Shown here: positions 18,075 through 27,256 of the stretch, in pieces
How the letters are laid out: every line of letters starts with the position of its first letter
How positions within the stretch are numbered: the first letter of the stretch is position 1
Assembly: GCF_963681195.1 (NCBI RefSeq)
Contig: NZ_OY808998.1
Location: 1,467,399 to 1,531,398, forward strand
Source: Vibrio sp. 16
Lineage (GTDB): Bacteria > Pseudomonadota > Gammaproteobacteria > Enterobacterales > Vibrionaceae
Direction of reading: 5' to 3'
DNA: 64,000 bases
Program-made: the position numbers and the translations under genes
Notes under the pieces: generated by a model
The model's database searches: none
Seen by the model: only the letters and a program-made list of their open reading frames with translations
Told to the model about the DNA's origin: nothing

Positions 18075-19031
18075 ATGACCCCTTCTACATACATCGGCTT
18101 CGCACTATTAACTCTGACCATGGTTGCATTAGATATTTGGCAAACCCGTGGCGGGAACGTGACGATCAAAAAAGCCGCCGTTTGGAGTATCTTCTGGTTT
18201 TTACTCGCATTCTTGTTCGCTGCGAGCATTTATTTTTTCTGGGACTTTTATGCACCAGACAGTGCTTACAGCGCTGAAAAAGCGACCGTTTCATTTCTAA
18301 CGGGTTATTTGCTTGAGAAATCTCTGAGCGTCGATAACTTATTCGTTTTTGCGATTATCTTCCATCAATACCTGGTGCCTGAGCACTTGCGTCCAAGAGC
18401 TTTGCTGTGGGGCGTAATCGGCGCTTTGATTTTACGTGCCATCATGATCGCTGTGGGCGCTCAGTTACTCGCGCAATACCATTGGTTATTGTATGTATTT
18501 GCGCTGTTCTTAATCTGGACGGGTATACAACTCGCTCGCGATAAAGGCGAGGAAGAAGTCAATCCGCTGCCAGAAAAGCTAATCCGCAAGTTCGCTTCTG
18601 TGACTGATGATTTTCGAGGCAACGCATTAACTGTTGTTGAAGGCGGTAAACGTTGGTTGACGCCTATGGCGATTGTAATTGGTGTGATCGCGTTTATGGA
18701 CGTAATGTTCGCGCTAGACTCAATACCAGCGATTTTTGCGGTAACACGAGAGCCGTTCCTTGTGCTGGCTGCCAACGTGTTTGCGTTGCTAGGTTTGCGC
18801 TCACTGTACTTTGTTTTGCAGGGGATGATGGATAAGTTTATCTATTTGAAACCTGCGCTTTCATTCATCATGGTGTTTATTGGTATCAAGATGATGCTTG
18901 TCGGTTCGGCTTGGGAAATTCCAACTCCTGTATCGTTATTAGTGCTTCTGGTGACCATGACCATAGCAGTGATTGCATCCGTGATGAAGAAACGAAAACA
19001 GCAGCTGCCATCCGAACTAACTATCAGATAA
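18075..19031 (+). CDS. alx: TerC/Alx family membrane transporter (manganese export)
   Basis: 318 residues with about nine membrane segments. Family signatures: FLTGYLLEKSLSVDNLFVFA, with conserved acidic residues in membrane helices, and FMDVMFALDSIPAIFAVTREPF. Alx-type proteins export excess Mn2+. The start at MTPSTYIGFALLTL directly follows GGAGG and matches Alx homologues (E. coli begins MNTVGTPLLWGGFA); the upstream in-frame GTG/ATG codons fall inside the riboswitch. Regulation by the preceding manganese riboswitch supports the assignment. Confidence 0.9.
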   Translation: MTPSTYIGFALLTLTMVALDIWQTRGGNVTIKKAAVWSIFWFLLAFLFAASIYFFWDFYAPDSAYSAEKATVSFLTGYLLEKSLSVDNLFVFAIIFHQYLVPEHLRPRALLWGVIGALILRAIMIAVGAQLLAQYHWLLYVFALFLIWTGIQLARDKGEEEVNPLPEKLIRKFASVTDDFRGNALTVVEGGKRWLTPMAIVIGVIAFMDVMFALDSIPAIFAVTREPFLVLAANVFALLGLRSLYFVLQGMMDKFIYLKPALSFIMVFIGIKMMLVGSAWEIPTPVSLLVLLVTMTIAVIASVMKKRKQQLPSELTIR

Positions 19032-19321
19032 TTAATCTAATTGTCTGCCAAACAAGTTCGACGATTTTAATCAGTGAAAGTGTAAAAGTTTTGTGAATAA
19101 AAAACGTGCACATCTACGCTGGTGAAATATTAAGTCGAAAAAAATGGGTATTTATGCGCAAAATTGCCGGTTTTGCGCATAGTTTTAAAAGTCAATTGTT
19201 ATGGTGTTGTTTTATTAGAAAAACTTATCTGAAAGTCGAAAGTTTTTCATTTTTTGGTGTGTAAATTATTGCTTATTATTAGCCCATCGAAACGAATTAA
19301 ACGATTTATAGAGAGGCAATC

Positions 19322-19510
19322 ATGGCACAAGCAATGCAGATCGGCACAATTAACGCTCCTATCTCTATGGATAAAAAAACCTACGCGGTTTCTTTCAAAG
19401 GATTGATTGCACACCTATTAGATATTCTATTCACAGATAATACTCCTCGCGCGTACTACGCGAACGATTTATCTGGCCACATTCAAAAAGATATTGGCTT
19501 GAATCGCTAA
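19322..19510 (+). CDS. Hypothetical 62-aa protein with a DUF1127/YjiS-like C-terminus
   Basis: Starts MAQAMQIGTINAPISMDKKT and ends DLSGHIQKDIGLNR. The ending resembles the DUF1127 tail, in which a Leu/Arg-rich helix is followed by (R/K)DIGL.R. The ATG has GAGAGGCA upstream, and a terminator stands 20 bases past the stop, so it seems a real monocistronic gene. DUF1127 proteins often act in small-molecule or RNA-related stress regulation; this is inference. The 290 bases upstream (19032-19321) are AT-rich and hold no other gene. Confidence 0.65.
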   Translation: MAQAMQIGTINAPISMDKKTYAVSFKGLIAHLLDILFTDNTPRAYYANDLSGHIQKDIGLNR

Positions 19511-19532
19511 TCTAACAGGCTCTAAAAAACGT

Positions 19533-19562
19533 AAGCGCTGGCAGTGATGTCAGCGCTTTTTT
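19533..19562 (+). terminator. Terminator after the 62-aa gene
   Basis: AAGCGCTG (19533-19540) pairs with CAGCGCTT (19551-19558), followed by a T-run of seven. Confidence 0.88.
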
Positions 19563-19704
19563 TGTGCCTTGTGAAATGGACACCCTGCATAAACGGTCTT
19601 TTTGAATACAGAGCAAACACTGCGCTTAGAAACATCCAGCTTGTTTACAGGTTTGGTCACCTATGGGCAGTTGAGAATGTTGAATGTGAACAATGGAGCC
19701 GATT

Positions 19705-20403
19705 ATGCACTCGTTACTTGCCATCTCGATAGCGTCCAGTTTGTCAGCGGGGCAAATTTGGATCCACGAAGGACAACCCGCTCAAGTGGTTGAGCTATTT
19801 ACGTCTGAGGGGTGTTCCAGTTGTCCACCCGCCGATCGTTATCTATCAAAGCTAGAAAATAGTGAAGGGCTTTGGACATCGATTATTCCCATCGCGTATC
19901 ACGTCGACTATTGGGACCATCTAGGTTGGAAAGATAAGTTCGCAAAGCCAGAGTACTCTCAGTTGCAACGTCTTTACTATGCGTATGACTTGGTTGGAAG
20001 CGTCTACACGCCCGGTTTTGTGGTTGATGGTCGAGAGTGGCGTGGATTTTTCAACTGGGTGAATCGTGAATTACCGGCTGCGACGCCACGCGAATCACAA
20101 CGATTAAAACTGATTCGCAAAGGCAATACGTTCTCTCTACAGTTTGATAAAGCAGGCAGCTTTGATGCCACGCTGGTATTTTTGGCCAACAACCAGTACA
20201 CGCAGGTTCAACGTGGTGAGAATAGAGGACGTAAGTTGGAACACGACTTTATTGCGGTCAAGAGAATGCAGCAGCGGTCAACGGATGGTAAATGGGAGTT
20301 TGAAGCTCAGTTGCCGTTGGAAACGATTGATGCAGTGGCTGCATGGGTGAGTGAACCGGGGCGGTTTGAGCATATCCAAACTGTGGCGGGCAAAATAGAA
20401 TAA
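19705..20403 (+). CDS. DUF1223 (thioredoxin-like) secreted protein
   Basis: 232 residues with a signal peptide (MHSLLAISIASSLSAG) and the DUF1223 signature VVELFTSEGCSSCPPADRYL, which has a CxxC-like pair in a thioredoxin-like fold, followed by IPIAYHVDYWDHLGWKD. Probably periplasmic. The ATG at 19705 has GGAG six bases before; an ATG at 19693 lies in front of that site and is less likely. Function in Vibrio unknown; family members have been linked with redox handling only by fold. Confidence 0.85.
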   Translation: MHSLLAISIASSLSAGQIWIHEGQPAQVVELFTSEGCSSCPPADRYLSKLENSEGLWTSIIPIAYHVDYWDHLGWKDKFAKPEYSQLQRLYYAYDLVGSVYTPGFVVDGREWRGFFNWVNRELPAATPRESQRLKLIRKGNTFSLQFDKAGSFDATLVFLANNQYTQVQRGENRGRKLEHDFIAVKRMQQRSTDGKWEFEAQLPLETIDAVAAWVSEPGRFEHIQTVAGKIE

Positions 20404-20411
20404 TCAGCTCA

Positions 20412-20433
20412 AAGAGCCCATTTCTGGGCTCTT
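20412..20433. terminator. Bidirectional terminator between convergent genes
   Basis: AAGAGCCCA (20412-20420), loop TTTC, TGGGCTCTT (20425-20433), located between the DUF1223 gene and the convergent DUF3010 gene. Confidence 0.82.
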
Positions 20434-20440
20434 GCTCTGA

Positions 20441-20866
20441 TTACTTGCGCATTGCGCACGCATAGGCAGTGGTGAAGGCTTGCTCTTGGTATTGTTTAAG
20501 TCCGGTATCTTTAAACGCAATCGCAAGGGGATTTCTCTTCAAGCTTTCCTTGATAGCCGTTGTTGAAACAAGCTCAACATGCAAGCCTTCAATCAGTTGA
20601 ATGATGGCTTCTAGTTTAAAACCAACGCTGCCACCTGCAAACTTACCCTTAGTTTGACGTTGGCGGATCATCACTTTATCCACTTGGTAGTCTTGCATCA
20701 GTTTCGCGAACGAAAACTGAAATTTCTTCAACTCTTCACCAGAATTCGCATCACCAATCGTCAGTTTTGCCACTCGGCAATCTGGCAAGTGAACAACACC
20801 TGATGTGTTTTCTAGTAGACAAATAACGGCATCGTTGCCTTTTAGCTCTACGCCACAAATTTTCAT
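20441..20866 (-). CDS. DUF3010 family protein
   Basis: 141-residue soluble protein starting MKICGVELKGNDAVICLLEN, which matches the DUF3010 family found in Vibrio and relatives; the fold is probably RNase H-like from the strand pattern, with a conserved KLTIGDA and IRQRQTKGKFAGG. The ATG at 20866 follows GAGGTACTTAT; the longer open frame upstream overlaps the promoter region of the next gene and is not used. Function unknown. Confidence 0.82.
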   Translation of the reverse strand: MKICGVELKGNDAVICLLENTSGVVHLPDCRVAKLTIGDANSGEELKKFQFSFAKLMQDYQVDKVMIRQRQTKGKFAGGSVGFKLEAIIQLIEGLHVELVSTTAIKESLKRNPLAIAFKDTGLKQYQEQAFTTAYACAMRK

Positions 20867-21020
20867 ATAAGTACCTCGGTTGGTTCCGATTGAGTATAAC
20901 AGCCTGAAGCGAAGCGAGTTATTCAATATTGCACATTCGGGTATTAAATAATCGTCTCTTGCGTAAATCTTGTCTGAGTGGTTTATTAATAACCATATAC
21001 TCAATTTATGGAGTCTGATT

Positions 21021-21803
21021 ATGTGTCGATGGCTAGCGTATCAAGGTCCGGCTATCTATTTGGATGAACTGGTTTATGAACCTGAGCACTCGCTTGTTCA
21101 CCAAAGTTTGGAAGCGAGAAAAGCAGTGACGCGGGTAAATGCGGATGGTTTTGGTTTGGGTTGGTACACAGAGCGAGAAACACCAGGACAGTTCCATGAA
21201 GTGCTGCCAGCGTGGGGTGATGAGAACCTGCGGTCGCTGACACACCATATTCGCTCTCATCGGTTTATGGCACATGTGCGATCCTCAACTGGAACGCAGG
21301 TATCGCGATCGAATTGCCATCCGTTTATCATCGATAATTGGATGTTTTTACACAATGGCCAAATCGGCGACTTTGAAAGGGTGAAGTTTGAGTTAGAACG
21401 GATGCTTCCGGAGTCGCTCTATCTTCTTCGACGTGGGACAACCGACAGCGAGCTCCTCTTTTTATTGGCGTTGGCGAATGGATTAAAAAACGATCCTGTA
21501 CATGCACTCAAGCGCACCATTGATACTGTGCAGCAATGTTTAAACAATAAGTCTATTGAATCACCTTTCAAAGCCTCGATTTGTGTCTCTGATGGAAAGG
21601 CGTTTTGGGTGGTTCGTTACAGTACAGATGGTGAGCCGCCAACCATCTTCATTCGCAGTGATGATGAAAGTGTCGTGTTGGCGTCAGAGCCGTTAGAGAG
21701 CGGTAAAATGTGGAACAAGATCGAGCCTCAGACGATCAGTAAGATTCAGGGCTGTGAGCGTACGGTTTGGAACTTAACCGATATCACCAATCAACCCGCC
21801 TAA
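21021..21803 (+). CDS. yafJ: Class II glutamine amidotransferase (YafJ type)
   Basis: 260-residue Ntn hydrolase: Met1 is followed by the nucleophile Cys2 (MCRWLAYQGPAIYLDELVYE), which fixes the start at ATG 21021 and rules out longer frames. Other active-site elements are NADGFGLGWY, FMAHVRSSTG, NCHPFIIDNWMFLHNGQIGDF and RGTTDSELLF. It resembles YafJ/EgtC-like stand-alone glutaminase domains; substrate unknown. GGAG lies seven bases before the ATG. Confidence 0.9.
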   Translation: MCRWLAYQGPAIYLDELVYEPEHSLVHQSLEARKAVTRVNADGFGLGWYTERETPGQFHEVLPAWGDENLRSLTHHIRSHRFMAHVRSSTGTQVSRSNCHPFIIDNWMFLHNGQIGDFERVKFELERMLPESLYLLRRGTTDSELLFLLALANGLKNDPVHALKRTIDTVQQCLNNKSIESPFKASICVSDGKAFWVVRYSTDGEPPTIFIRSDDESVVLASEPLESGKMWNKIEPQTISKIQGCERTVWNLTDITNQPA

Positions 21804-21819
21804 AGACTAAGCGGGTTGA
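21791..21819. terminator. Inverted repeat at the yafJ end, probable terminator
   Basis: TCAACCCGC (21791-21799) pairs with GCGGGTTGA (21811-21819) across an 11-base loop; the left arm is within the end of the coding region. Only a short T-rich stretch follows, so it is weaker than others here, but it lies between convergent genes. Confidence 0.6.
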
Positions 21820-21830
21820 TAGATGTTTTG

Positions 21831-23924
21831 TTAGTTTGCTTGCCAGCGCTCGACCATATATTCAGCTAAATCTTTGGAACGAAGCAGCAGGTTTTCACGA
21901 GCGATTGTCAGCGTTGAGGTCATTTCTATTACGAGTGCGTCATCGGCACTTGCCATTACACCGAACTGAATCATGTCTTCGCCGCGTAATGATTCGATTG
22001 AGCGTTTGTCTTCTGGAAGCTCAATATAGACGGATGTAAACGATCGGTAATCATCAACAAAGGGTCTAATGTGCCAACTTGCTGTGAATGGTTCGGCATT
22101 GGGCGCTGTGATTTCAACTTCGTTAGCATTTTTGAAGTTGAGGCTAACCATGGTTGGCTTAGGACCCGAGTTGGCATCACTGTTAATGTCTCTAACCCAG
22201 TACCACTGTTTGCCGACGAACCAACCTCGTTCGAGCGTGATATTTCGGTTTGGTGTGTCACGTAGCCAGATGCTTGGATAATTGTCTTGGTTTAATCCGA
22301 TAAAGAACTGGTTACTGCGCCTAAAGTTAAAGTCGTAAGTCCCTTTGTGAGATAGGCGCATATCATTAAACAATGTGCTGTAATTGAAGTCACACACCCA
22401 GTTCGATGAGTAGTCTGCTTCGCAAAGGACATTGTCGTCCTTAAATTGATAAGCCGTAATAACGTCATCAGACTCTAGCGAATTTGTCATCGGGAAGTAG
22501 GCGAATTCGCTACCTTTGACGGTGTCAGCCAGTGTGTAATGACCTTGAAGAAAACGGTCGTTTCGAGTCCGCCAGAAGTCAAAAAGGGTATGGGCTAGAT
22601 TGGTATCGTTGAGCACCAGCGCGTAACGTCCATTGAGTGACAGGTCACGAGCGAGCCAATGCTGCGCTGCATCTTCCATGATGCCCAATCGGATAGTTGG
22701 AGCTTTAGAGCCTTCAGGGGGATCGATACGTATCACATCGGGCACGTCAGGAGCTGACTCAATCGTCCAAGTCGCCATAACATCGGGTGTCGCATCAGCA
22801 AAGTCGACGCTGACTTGATTTCCTTCTTTAGCAAAACTTAACGTGACGAGCGCTAGGTCGCCTTGGTCGGCGCTGTTGATAGAAGGGCGCAATAACGTAA
22901 GAGTTTGCGATCGCAATAGATCGTCTGAGATCACTAAATCGTATCCTGAAGAGAGATCTTTATGCGTCCACACTTGGTAAGTTTTGCTTGAGGACTCATA
23001 GCTAACAGAGAGGTGGTGAGATAAGTAAATGAACTGATAAGTGCGCGCTGAACTTGAATCGGTTGCATCTAACACCAGTCGGTTATTTTCTGTGGTATAG
23101 GCTCTTTGGGCGGCACCTACGAAGCTGCCTGCCACATGAGTACCGTCGAAGTTTGCTCTTGTCGACTCACCATCTTTGCTCAGTGGCGTGACTTGAAACT
23201 CACCGTTGTTTTCTAAGTAGTCAGACAGGTTGGCCACCATTTGATTATCACTAGAAACGCTGCCATCAGGAGCTTGGTGCAGTAATCGTTTGTTTAGATC
23301 ATGGATGTCGAGTTGATTGGCGAGCTCATCTGCTTTGTCTTTGTAAGCCATTAAGGTCGCTTGCAGATCCGCTGGTGTGGCATCACTTAGGGCTGGCGGA
23401 AAATCACGGGTGATTGATCGAGCAATGAGATGTGATATCGCTGCGTCAATACTTGTTGAACGGTTAGCTACAAAATTACCTGTTAACACGTCTGCAGGTA
23501 AGTTGAGTTCCGCGGCGATTTGCTCCAACGACTTACCAGAAAGGTGAGCTATGGAGGTGAAGGGGTTAATAGTATTGATTTTTGCTGGAGCAATCATTTG
23601 GTATGACTTGCTTGCTAGGGCTATTTGGTCTGAATCTTTGGTTTCTCCAGCAATGATATTGGCGATGAGGGGATAATTCGCGTCAGCGGCCGCGACTTCG
23701 ATTCGACCCATTGAATCCGTTGTGCCCTCGATAAACTCGTTGGGAGCGCATCGATTGTCGAGATTTCGATCGACACATACGGTCGCATTTTCCAAATATC
23801 CGTCGACAACTTGTACGGTTCTCGATGTCGGAGGCGCTTGGGGCGTATCCGAACCTGAACTGCCGCCACCACAAGCCATCAATTGCGCGGCTGATAGACA
23901 GACTAACGTTGTTTTCTTAATCAT
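21831..23924 (-). CDS. Large Vibrio lipoprotein of unknown function
   Basis: 697 residues. A lipoprotein signal (MIKKTTLVCLSAAQLMACGGG, lipobox LMAC) is followed by a Gly/Ser/Pro linker and a domain starting VVDGYLENATVCVDRNLDNRCAPNE, a pattern seen in outer-membrane lipoproteins of Vibrio and Shewanella with a carboxypeptidase-regulatory-like domain. The remainder is beta-rich with repeated RL/WHIRP-type segments but no recognised enzyme motif. It is probably attached to the outer membrane. Single gene, leftward. I cannot assign a function. Confidence 0.8.
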   Translation of the reverse strand: MIKKTTLVCLSAAQLMACGGGSSGSDTPQAPPTSRTVQVVDGYLENATVCVDRNLDNRCAPNEFIEGTTDSMGRIEVAAADANYPLIANIIAGETKDSDQIALASKSYQMIAPAKINTINPFTSIAHLSGKSLEQIAAELNLPADVLTGNFVANRSTSIDAAISHLIARSITRDFPPALSDATPADLQATLMAYKDKADELANQLDIHDLNKRLLHQAPDGSVSSDNQMVANLSDYLENNGEFQVTPLSKDGESTRANFDGTHVAGSFVGAAQRAYTTENNRLVLDATDSSSARTYQFIYLSHHLSVSYESSSKTYQVWTHKDLSSGYDLVISDDLLRSQTLTLLRPSINSADQGDLALVTLSFAKEGNQVSVDFADATPDVMATWTIESAPDVPDVIRIDPPEGSKAPTIRLGIMEDAAQHWLARDLSLNGRYALVLNDTNLAHTLFDFWRTRNDRFLQGHYTLADTVKGSEFAYFPMTNSLESDDVITAYQFKDDNVLCEADYSSNWVCDFNYSTLFNDMRLSHKGTYDFNFRRSNQFFIGLNQDNYPSIWLRDTPNRNITLERGWFVGKQWYWVRDINSDANSGPKPTMVSLNFKNANEVEITAPNAEPFTASWHIRPFVDDYRSFTSVYIELPEDKRSIESLRGEDMIQFGVMASADDALVIEMTSTLTIARENLLLRSKDLAEYMVERWQAN

Positions 23925-24233
23925 GCATTTTCCCTAGCTCTAATTTTATAAATTATTCATTAACGATTGAATAACATACAGAATTTAGCTGTTGCACGAT
24001 AGTGATGTGCATCATGGTTTAACGTAGAATAATTCTCATTTACGTGACAAGGATGGAAATTTGCAAAAAGCGCGTTGGCTTGAAGCGTTTAAAATAGAGC
24101 TAAAAGTCAAATTTGACCTATGAAACAATTATTGTGATTCCAATCGCGAAATTAAACCTATTGTGATGACCTCAACTTAAGGTGAGGTTTTAGCCTGAAT
24201 TCCACTTTACAACTCACCATAAGGGAATAACCG
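23925..24233. other. Intergenic region between divergent genes
   Basis: 309 AT-rich bases between the lipoprotein and questin-oxidase-like genes. They must contain both promoters. I see no RNA gene, repeat or small ORF with a good ribosome-binding site; no clear regulator site could be assigned. Confidence 0.6.
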
Positions 24234-25199
24234 ATGTTGGCTGAAATCTTAACCAGAGCGCAACGTTATACAATTGAAACTAACCAAAATGGCAACACGA
24301 ACCATTTACCTATGGCGCTGGTGGCATTGAGTGAAATGGGAGCGAATCATGATCAGCTAGAGGCATATTACGCGAAATACGCCCATCTACTGGTTGCGAG
24401 AAAGAGTGTAACGACAACTACACACTTTGAATGGGAAGCTCACTTAGGGGATAAGAGCGCTTTTGAACACTATCTCAATTACTTTCTTCGCCAAGTGGAA
24501 CGTGAAGGTATTGAGGGCACCTTACGCACCTATCTTGATCGACTGATGCCAGGTTGCGGCGCATCAGCGTTTCATGCGGTGATCCGCTTAAGCTACGGCG
24601 TTCAAGTCAAAAATAATAGTGAGGTTGCGTTTGGATTGGCTGATTTGGCAAGCAGTTATTTGCCTATTAGCGAGCCGCTGGCATGTACACGAAATCTTAG
24701 AGAGGTGCTCGAGAACGCATTGCATACGTATGAGGGGATAAATGTTCGAGGAAGGTTGATTTCCGCCCGTATGTTGTCTGTGGTAGAGAATCCACGCTTT
24801 GAAAGTGTCAATTACGCGCCACATACACTGGATATTGCGCAAATCAGTGAGCTTGTGGCAGAACTTTATCTAAAGAGTCGCGACTTTACTGTGTTGCATG
24901 CTGTGACAAGCTGCCATGCAATGCGCTATCTCAGTGATTATTTTGTCCAACCAGAGCGCTCTCTGCGTTATTACTGGGCTGCATTGATTGCAGCGGTACT
25001 TTCTGTAGAGGATTTACGCTTAGGCTCTCTACCTACGATAAAGCTAAAACCGTTATCTGACATGAGTTTTAATGCTGTATTAAACAGCGATGATAGCCAC
25101 GTTATTAAGCTTGCTTGGAGCTGTTTGGATGAGTTTAGACATTATCAATCTGAACATCATTTGAAGATTCTAACCATGTTGATGGAGGAGTATTGCTGA
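24234..25199 (+). CDS. Questin oxidase-like (DUF4243) protein
   Basis: 321 residues, helical. NTNHLPMALVALSEMGA and YYAKYAHLL near the N-terminus and repeated His-containing motifs (ASAFHAVIRLSYG, FTVLHAVTSCHAMR) resemble the questin oxidase-like/DUF4243 family, which in fungi includes a Baeyer-Villiger-type oxidase. Bacterial members have no defined substrate. The ATG at 24234 lies after AAGGGAATAACCG. Single gene with terminator about 85 bases beyond the stop. Confidence 0.68.
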   Translation: MLAEILTRAQRYTIETNQNGNTNHLPMALVALSEMGANHDQLEAYYAKYAHLLVARKSVTTTTHFEWEAHLGDKSAFEHYLNYFLRQVEREGIEGTLRTYLDRLMPGCGASAFHAVIRLSYGVQVKNNSEVAFGLADLASSYLPISEPLACTRNLREVLENALHTYEGINVRGRLISARMLSVVENPRFESVNYAPHTLDIAQISELVAELYLKSRDFTVLHAVTSCHAMRYLSDYFVQPERSLRYYWAALIAAVLSVEDLRLGSLPTIKLKPLSDMSFNAVLNSDDSHVIKLAWSCLDEFRHYQSEHHLKILTMLMEEYC

Positions 25200-25282
25200 T
25201 GAACAACCTGCCGCAAAGGGTGTTAATGCGCTAAGTCAGTCACTTCAAAGTGAGTTTTAGCCAAAAATGGAACGATAAAGAA

Positions 25283-25304
25283 AAAGCGCTCAGATGAGCG
25301 CTTT
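25283..25304. terminator. Terminator between convergent genes
   Basis: AAAGCGCTC (25283-25291), loop AGAT, GAGCGCTTT (25296-25304), between the questin-oxidase-like and phnA-like genes. Confidence 0.82.
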
Positions 25305-25329
25305 ATCAATGTGCTTCGGGGCAGATGTG

Positions 25330-25887
25330 TTATTTCTTACGGCAGTACTCTGCGATAACATACATTGACTGGCCACCATTTGCTTTACCCGATACCAGTT
25401 TTGGATTGTCACCGATGCTGATGCCGCGAATAACGGTACCTTGTTTGATGACTTGGTTTGTGCCTTTCACTGGAAGATCTTTGATCACCGTTACGTCGTC
25501 ACCTTTTTTCAGTTCAACGCCGTTACAATCCAACGGTTTGTCGTCCGCCGACATTCCTTGCATCGCCCAGTTCATTTGTTCTTCTTCCATGTACATCATG
25601 TCGAGTGCATCTTGCGCCCAGCTTTCAGTATTAAGACGAGTCAATTGACGCCACGCCGTAACTTGAACAGCAGGGACTTGGCTCCACATACTGTCATTTA
25701 GACAACGCCAGTGGTTGATGTCCTTTGGATCATCAATCTCACCTAGACACTTGTCACACACCATGATGCCGTAATCTACTGTCACGTGGCTGTGTGGCGG
25801 TACCGCGTATGCCGTTAGTGGCGCGTCAGCAGCACAAAGTTCACATTTAGATTGGCAGCGTTCTAGCATAGTAGCTTCAGAAGACAT
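25330..25887 (-). CDS. PhnA/YjdM-like zinc-ribbon protein
   Basis: 185 residues. An N-terminal zinc ribbon (CELCAADAPLTAY ... CDKCLGEI) and a C-terminal SH3-like PhnA domain (LDCNGVELKKGDDVTVIKDLPVKGTNQVIKQGTVIRGISIGDN in position terms about 118-160) match the PhnA/YjdM family. The historic link to alkylphosphonate uptake is not supported by biochemistry, so the role is unknown. It starts at ATG 25887 and has no operon partner. Confidence 0.88.
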   Translation of the reverse strand: MSSEATMLERCQSKCELCAADAPLTAYAVPPHSHVTVDYGIMVCDKCLGEIDDPKDINHWRCLNDSMWSQVPAVQVTAWRQLTRLNTESWAQDALDMMYMEEEQMNWAMQGMSADDKPLDCNGVELKKGDDVTVIKDLPVKGTNQVIKQGTVIRGISIGDNPKLVSGKANGGQSMYVIAEYCRKK

Positions 25888-26150
25888 AGTAGACTCACAT
25901 TGTTTGGGTGTTGATAAGGGCGGCTATTATGCACGTTATCCGCAGAAAATAAAGGGGCATCCGGTAAAGCAAAGGTTTTAATTATGGAAACTGACAGAAC
26001 TCTTACGTTTGTAATGAGAAATGAAACATGTGGAACTATTTCAATAACCTATGTTGAGTGACATTGTCACAATTTGAGTCATTTCTTTACCTTGTTAGTC
26101 GTTCTAGGCATAATCCGCTTTGTTGTTATAGCAATTTAATAGGTTAGGCG

Positions 26151-27230
26151 TTGGAACTACTTTCTATCGATTTTCTTGGAAAGCCGCTACGGCTGGAAGG
26201 GTCAATGGCAGGCTGGCAGCAGCTGTTTTGGGATAATCAGGTTGTGTCACAATTAAATGCAGACTCGGAACGAGATGAGAGCATTCACCAGTTCACCTTG
26301 TTAAGCGGGGAACAAGAGTTTACGTGCAAATTGGAAGTGGATTTGCAGTGGCAGCCTTTTGTTTTGTCATATAAGGCGACAATGAACGACCAGATGGTTG
26401 CCGAAGGTCAAAGAGATACCAAAGATATCGAGCGACAGGTTCCATTTAATCCACCCAAACCCGAACGACGGTTCAGTCTAATAGGCTTGATCTCATTGGG
26501 TATGAAAGCACTCAAAAGTGCTAAGCTAATCAAAGTTGTCCTCGCGTCGGCAAGTCTTGCCGCTTATTCATGGTTGTTCTCGTTTCAATTTGCTCTCGCA
26601 TTGATCGCATGTTTGGTGTTTCACGAGTATGGCCATGTGCGGGCGATGAAGTATTTCGGAATGAAAACTAAAGGAATCTATCTTGTTCCTTTTTTAGGAG
26701 GATTAGCGCTTAGCGACGAGAAGATCAATACTCGTTGGCAAGACGTGTTCATTTCAATTATGGGGCCGATGTTTGGCTTTATTCTTTCGTTGATATTGAT
26801 GGTTGCTTACTGGATCACAGGGGAGATGTTCTTTGCGGGATTAGCGGTGTTTAATGCCTTTTTGAACCTATTCAATTTACTGCCGATCTTGCCGTTAGAT
26901 GGCGGTCATGTACTCAAAAGCATCAGTTTCTCGATGAACAGCTTGGCGGGTATTGTGCTTTGTACATTGGCCGCTCTCGGTGGTGTCGTGCTCAGCTACA
27001 GCTTGGGACTGACTCTTTTCGGCTTCTTGCTGATTATGGGGACACTTGAAATCGTCTTGGAGTGGCGTGGTCGACATCACAGTCATCTGTTACCGCTTGA
27101 CCGCTACGGCCAGTTAGTTTCCGCAATTTGGTATTTGGCGCTGGTGGCCGGGCTGATTGGAATCATTTGGTATTTCGCCGGCACGGGCGATCAGTTACTG
27201 CAATTGCCATTGTTGATACTTGGCACTTAA
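26151..27230 (+). CDS. M50-type membrane zinc metalloprotease (TTG start)
   Basis: 359 residues. An N-terminal soluble domain of about 120 residues is followed by at least six membrane segments. The zinc site is HEYGH (158-162) in the first core helix and LPLDGGH (D250) in the later one, the signature of site-2-protease-like M50 enzymes. There is no PDZ domain as in RseP, so it is not the sigma-E protease. The open frame begins at TTG 26151 (MELLSIDFLGKPLRLEG) after TAGG; no ATG is available before the conserved part. Substrate unknown. Confidence 0.8.
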   Translation: MELLSIDFLGKPLRLEGSMAGWQQLFWDNQVVSQLNADSERDESIHQFTLLSGEQEFTCKLEVDLQWQPFVLSYKATMNDQMVAEGQRDTKDIERQVPFNPPKPERRFSLIGLISLGMKALKSAKLIKVVLASASLAAYSWLFSFQFALALIACLVFHEYGHVRAMKYFGMKTKGIYLVPFLGGLALSDEKINTRWQDVFISIMGPMFGFILSLILMVAYWITGEMFFAGLAVFNAFLNLFNLLPILPLDGGHVLKSISFSMNSLAGIVLCTLAALGGVVLSYSLGLTLFGFLLIMGTLEIVLEWRGRHHSHLLPLDRYGQLVSAIWYLALVAGLIGIIWYFAGTGDQLLQLPLLILGT

Positions 27231-27233
27231 TGG

Positions 27234-27255
27234 AAAGGGAGCATGGCGCTCCCTT
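27234..27255. terminator. Terminator between convergent protease genes
   Basis: GGGAGC (27237-27242), loop ATGGC, GCTCCC (27248-27253), flanked by AAA and TTA. It separates the M50 gene from the convergent M48 gene. Confidence 0.75.
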
Positions 27256-27256
27256 A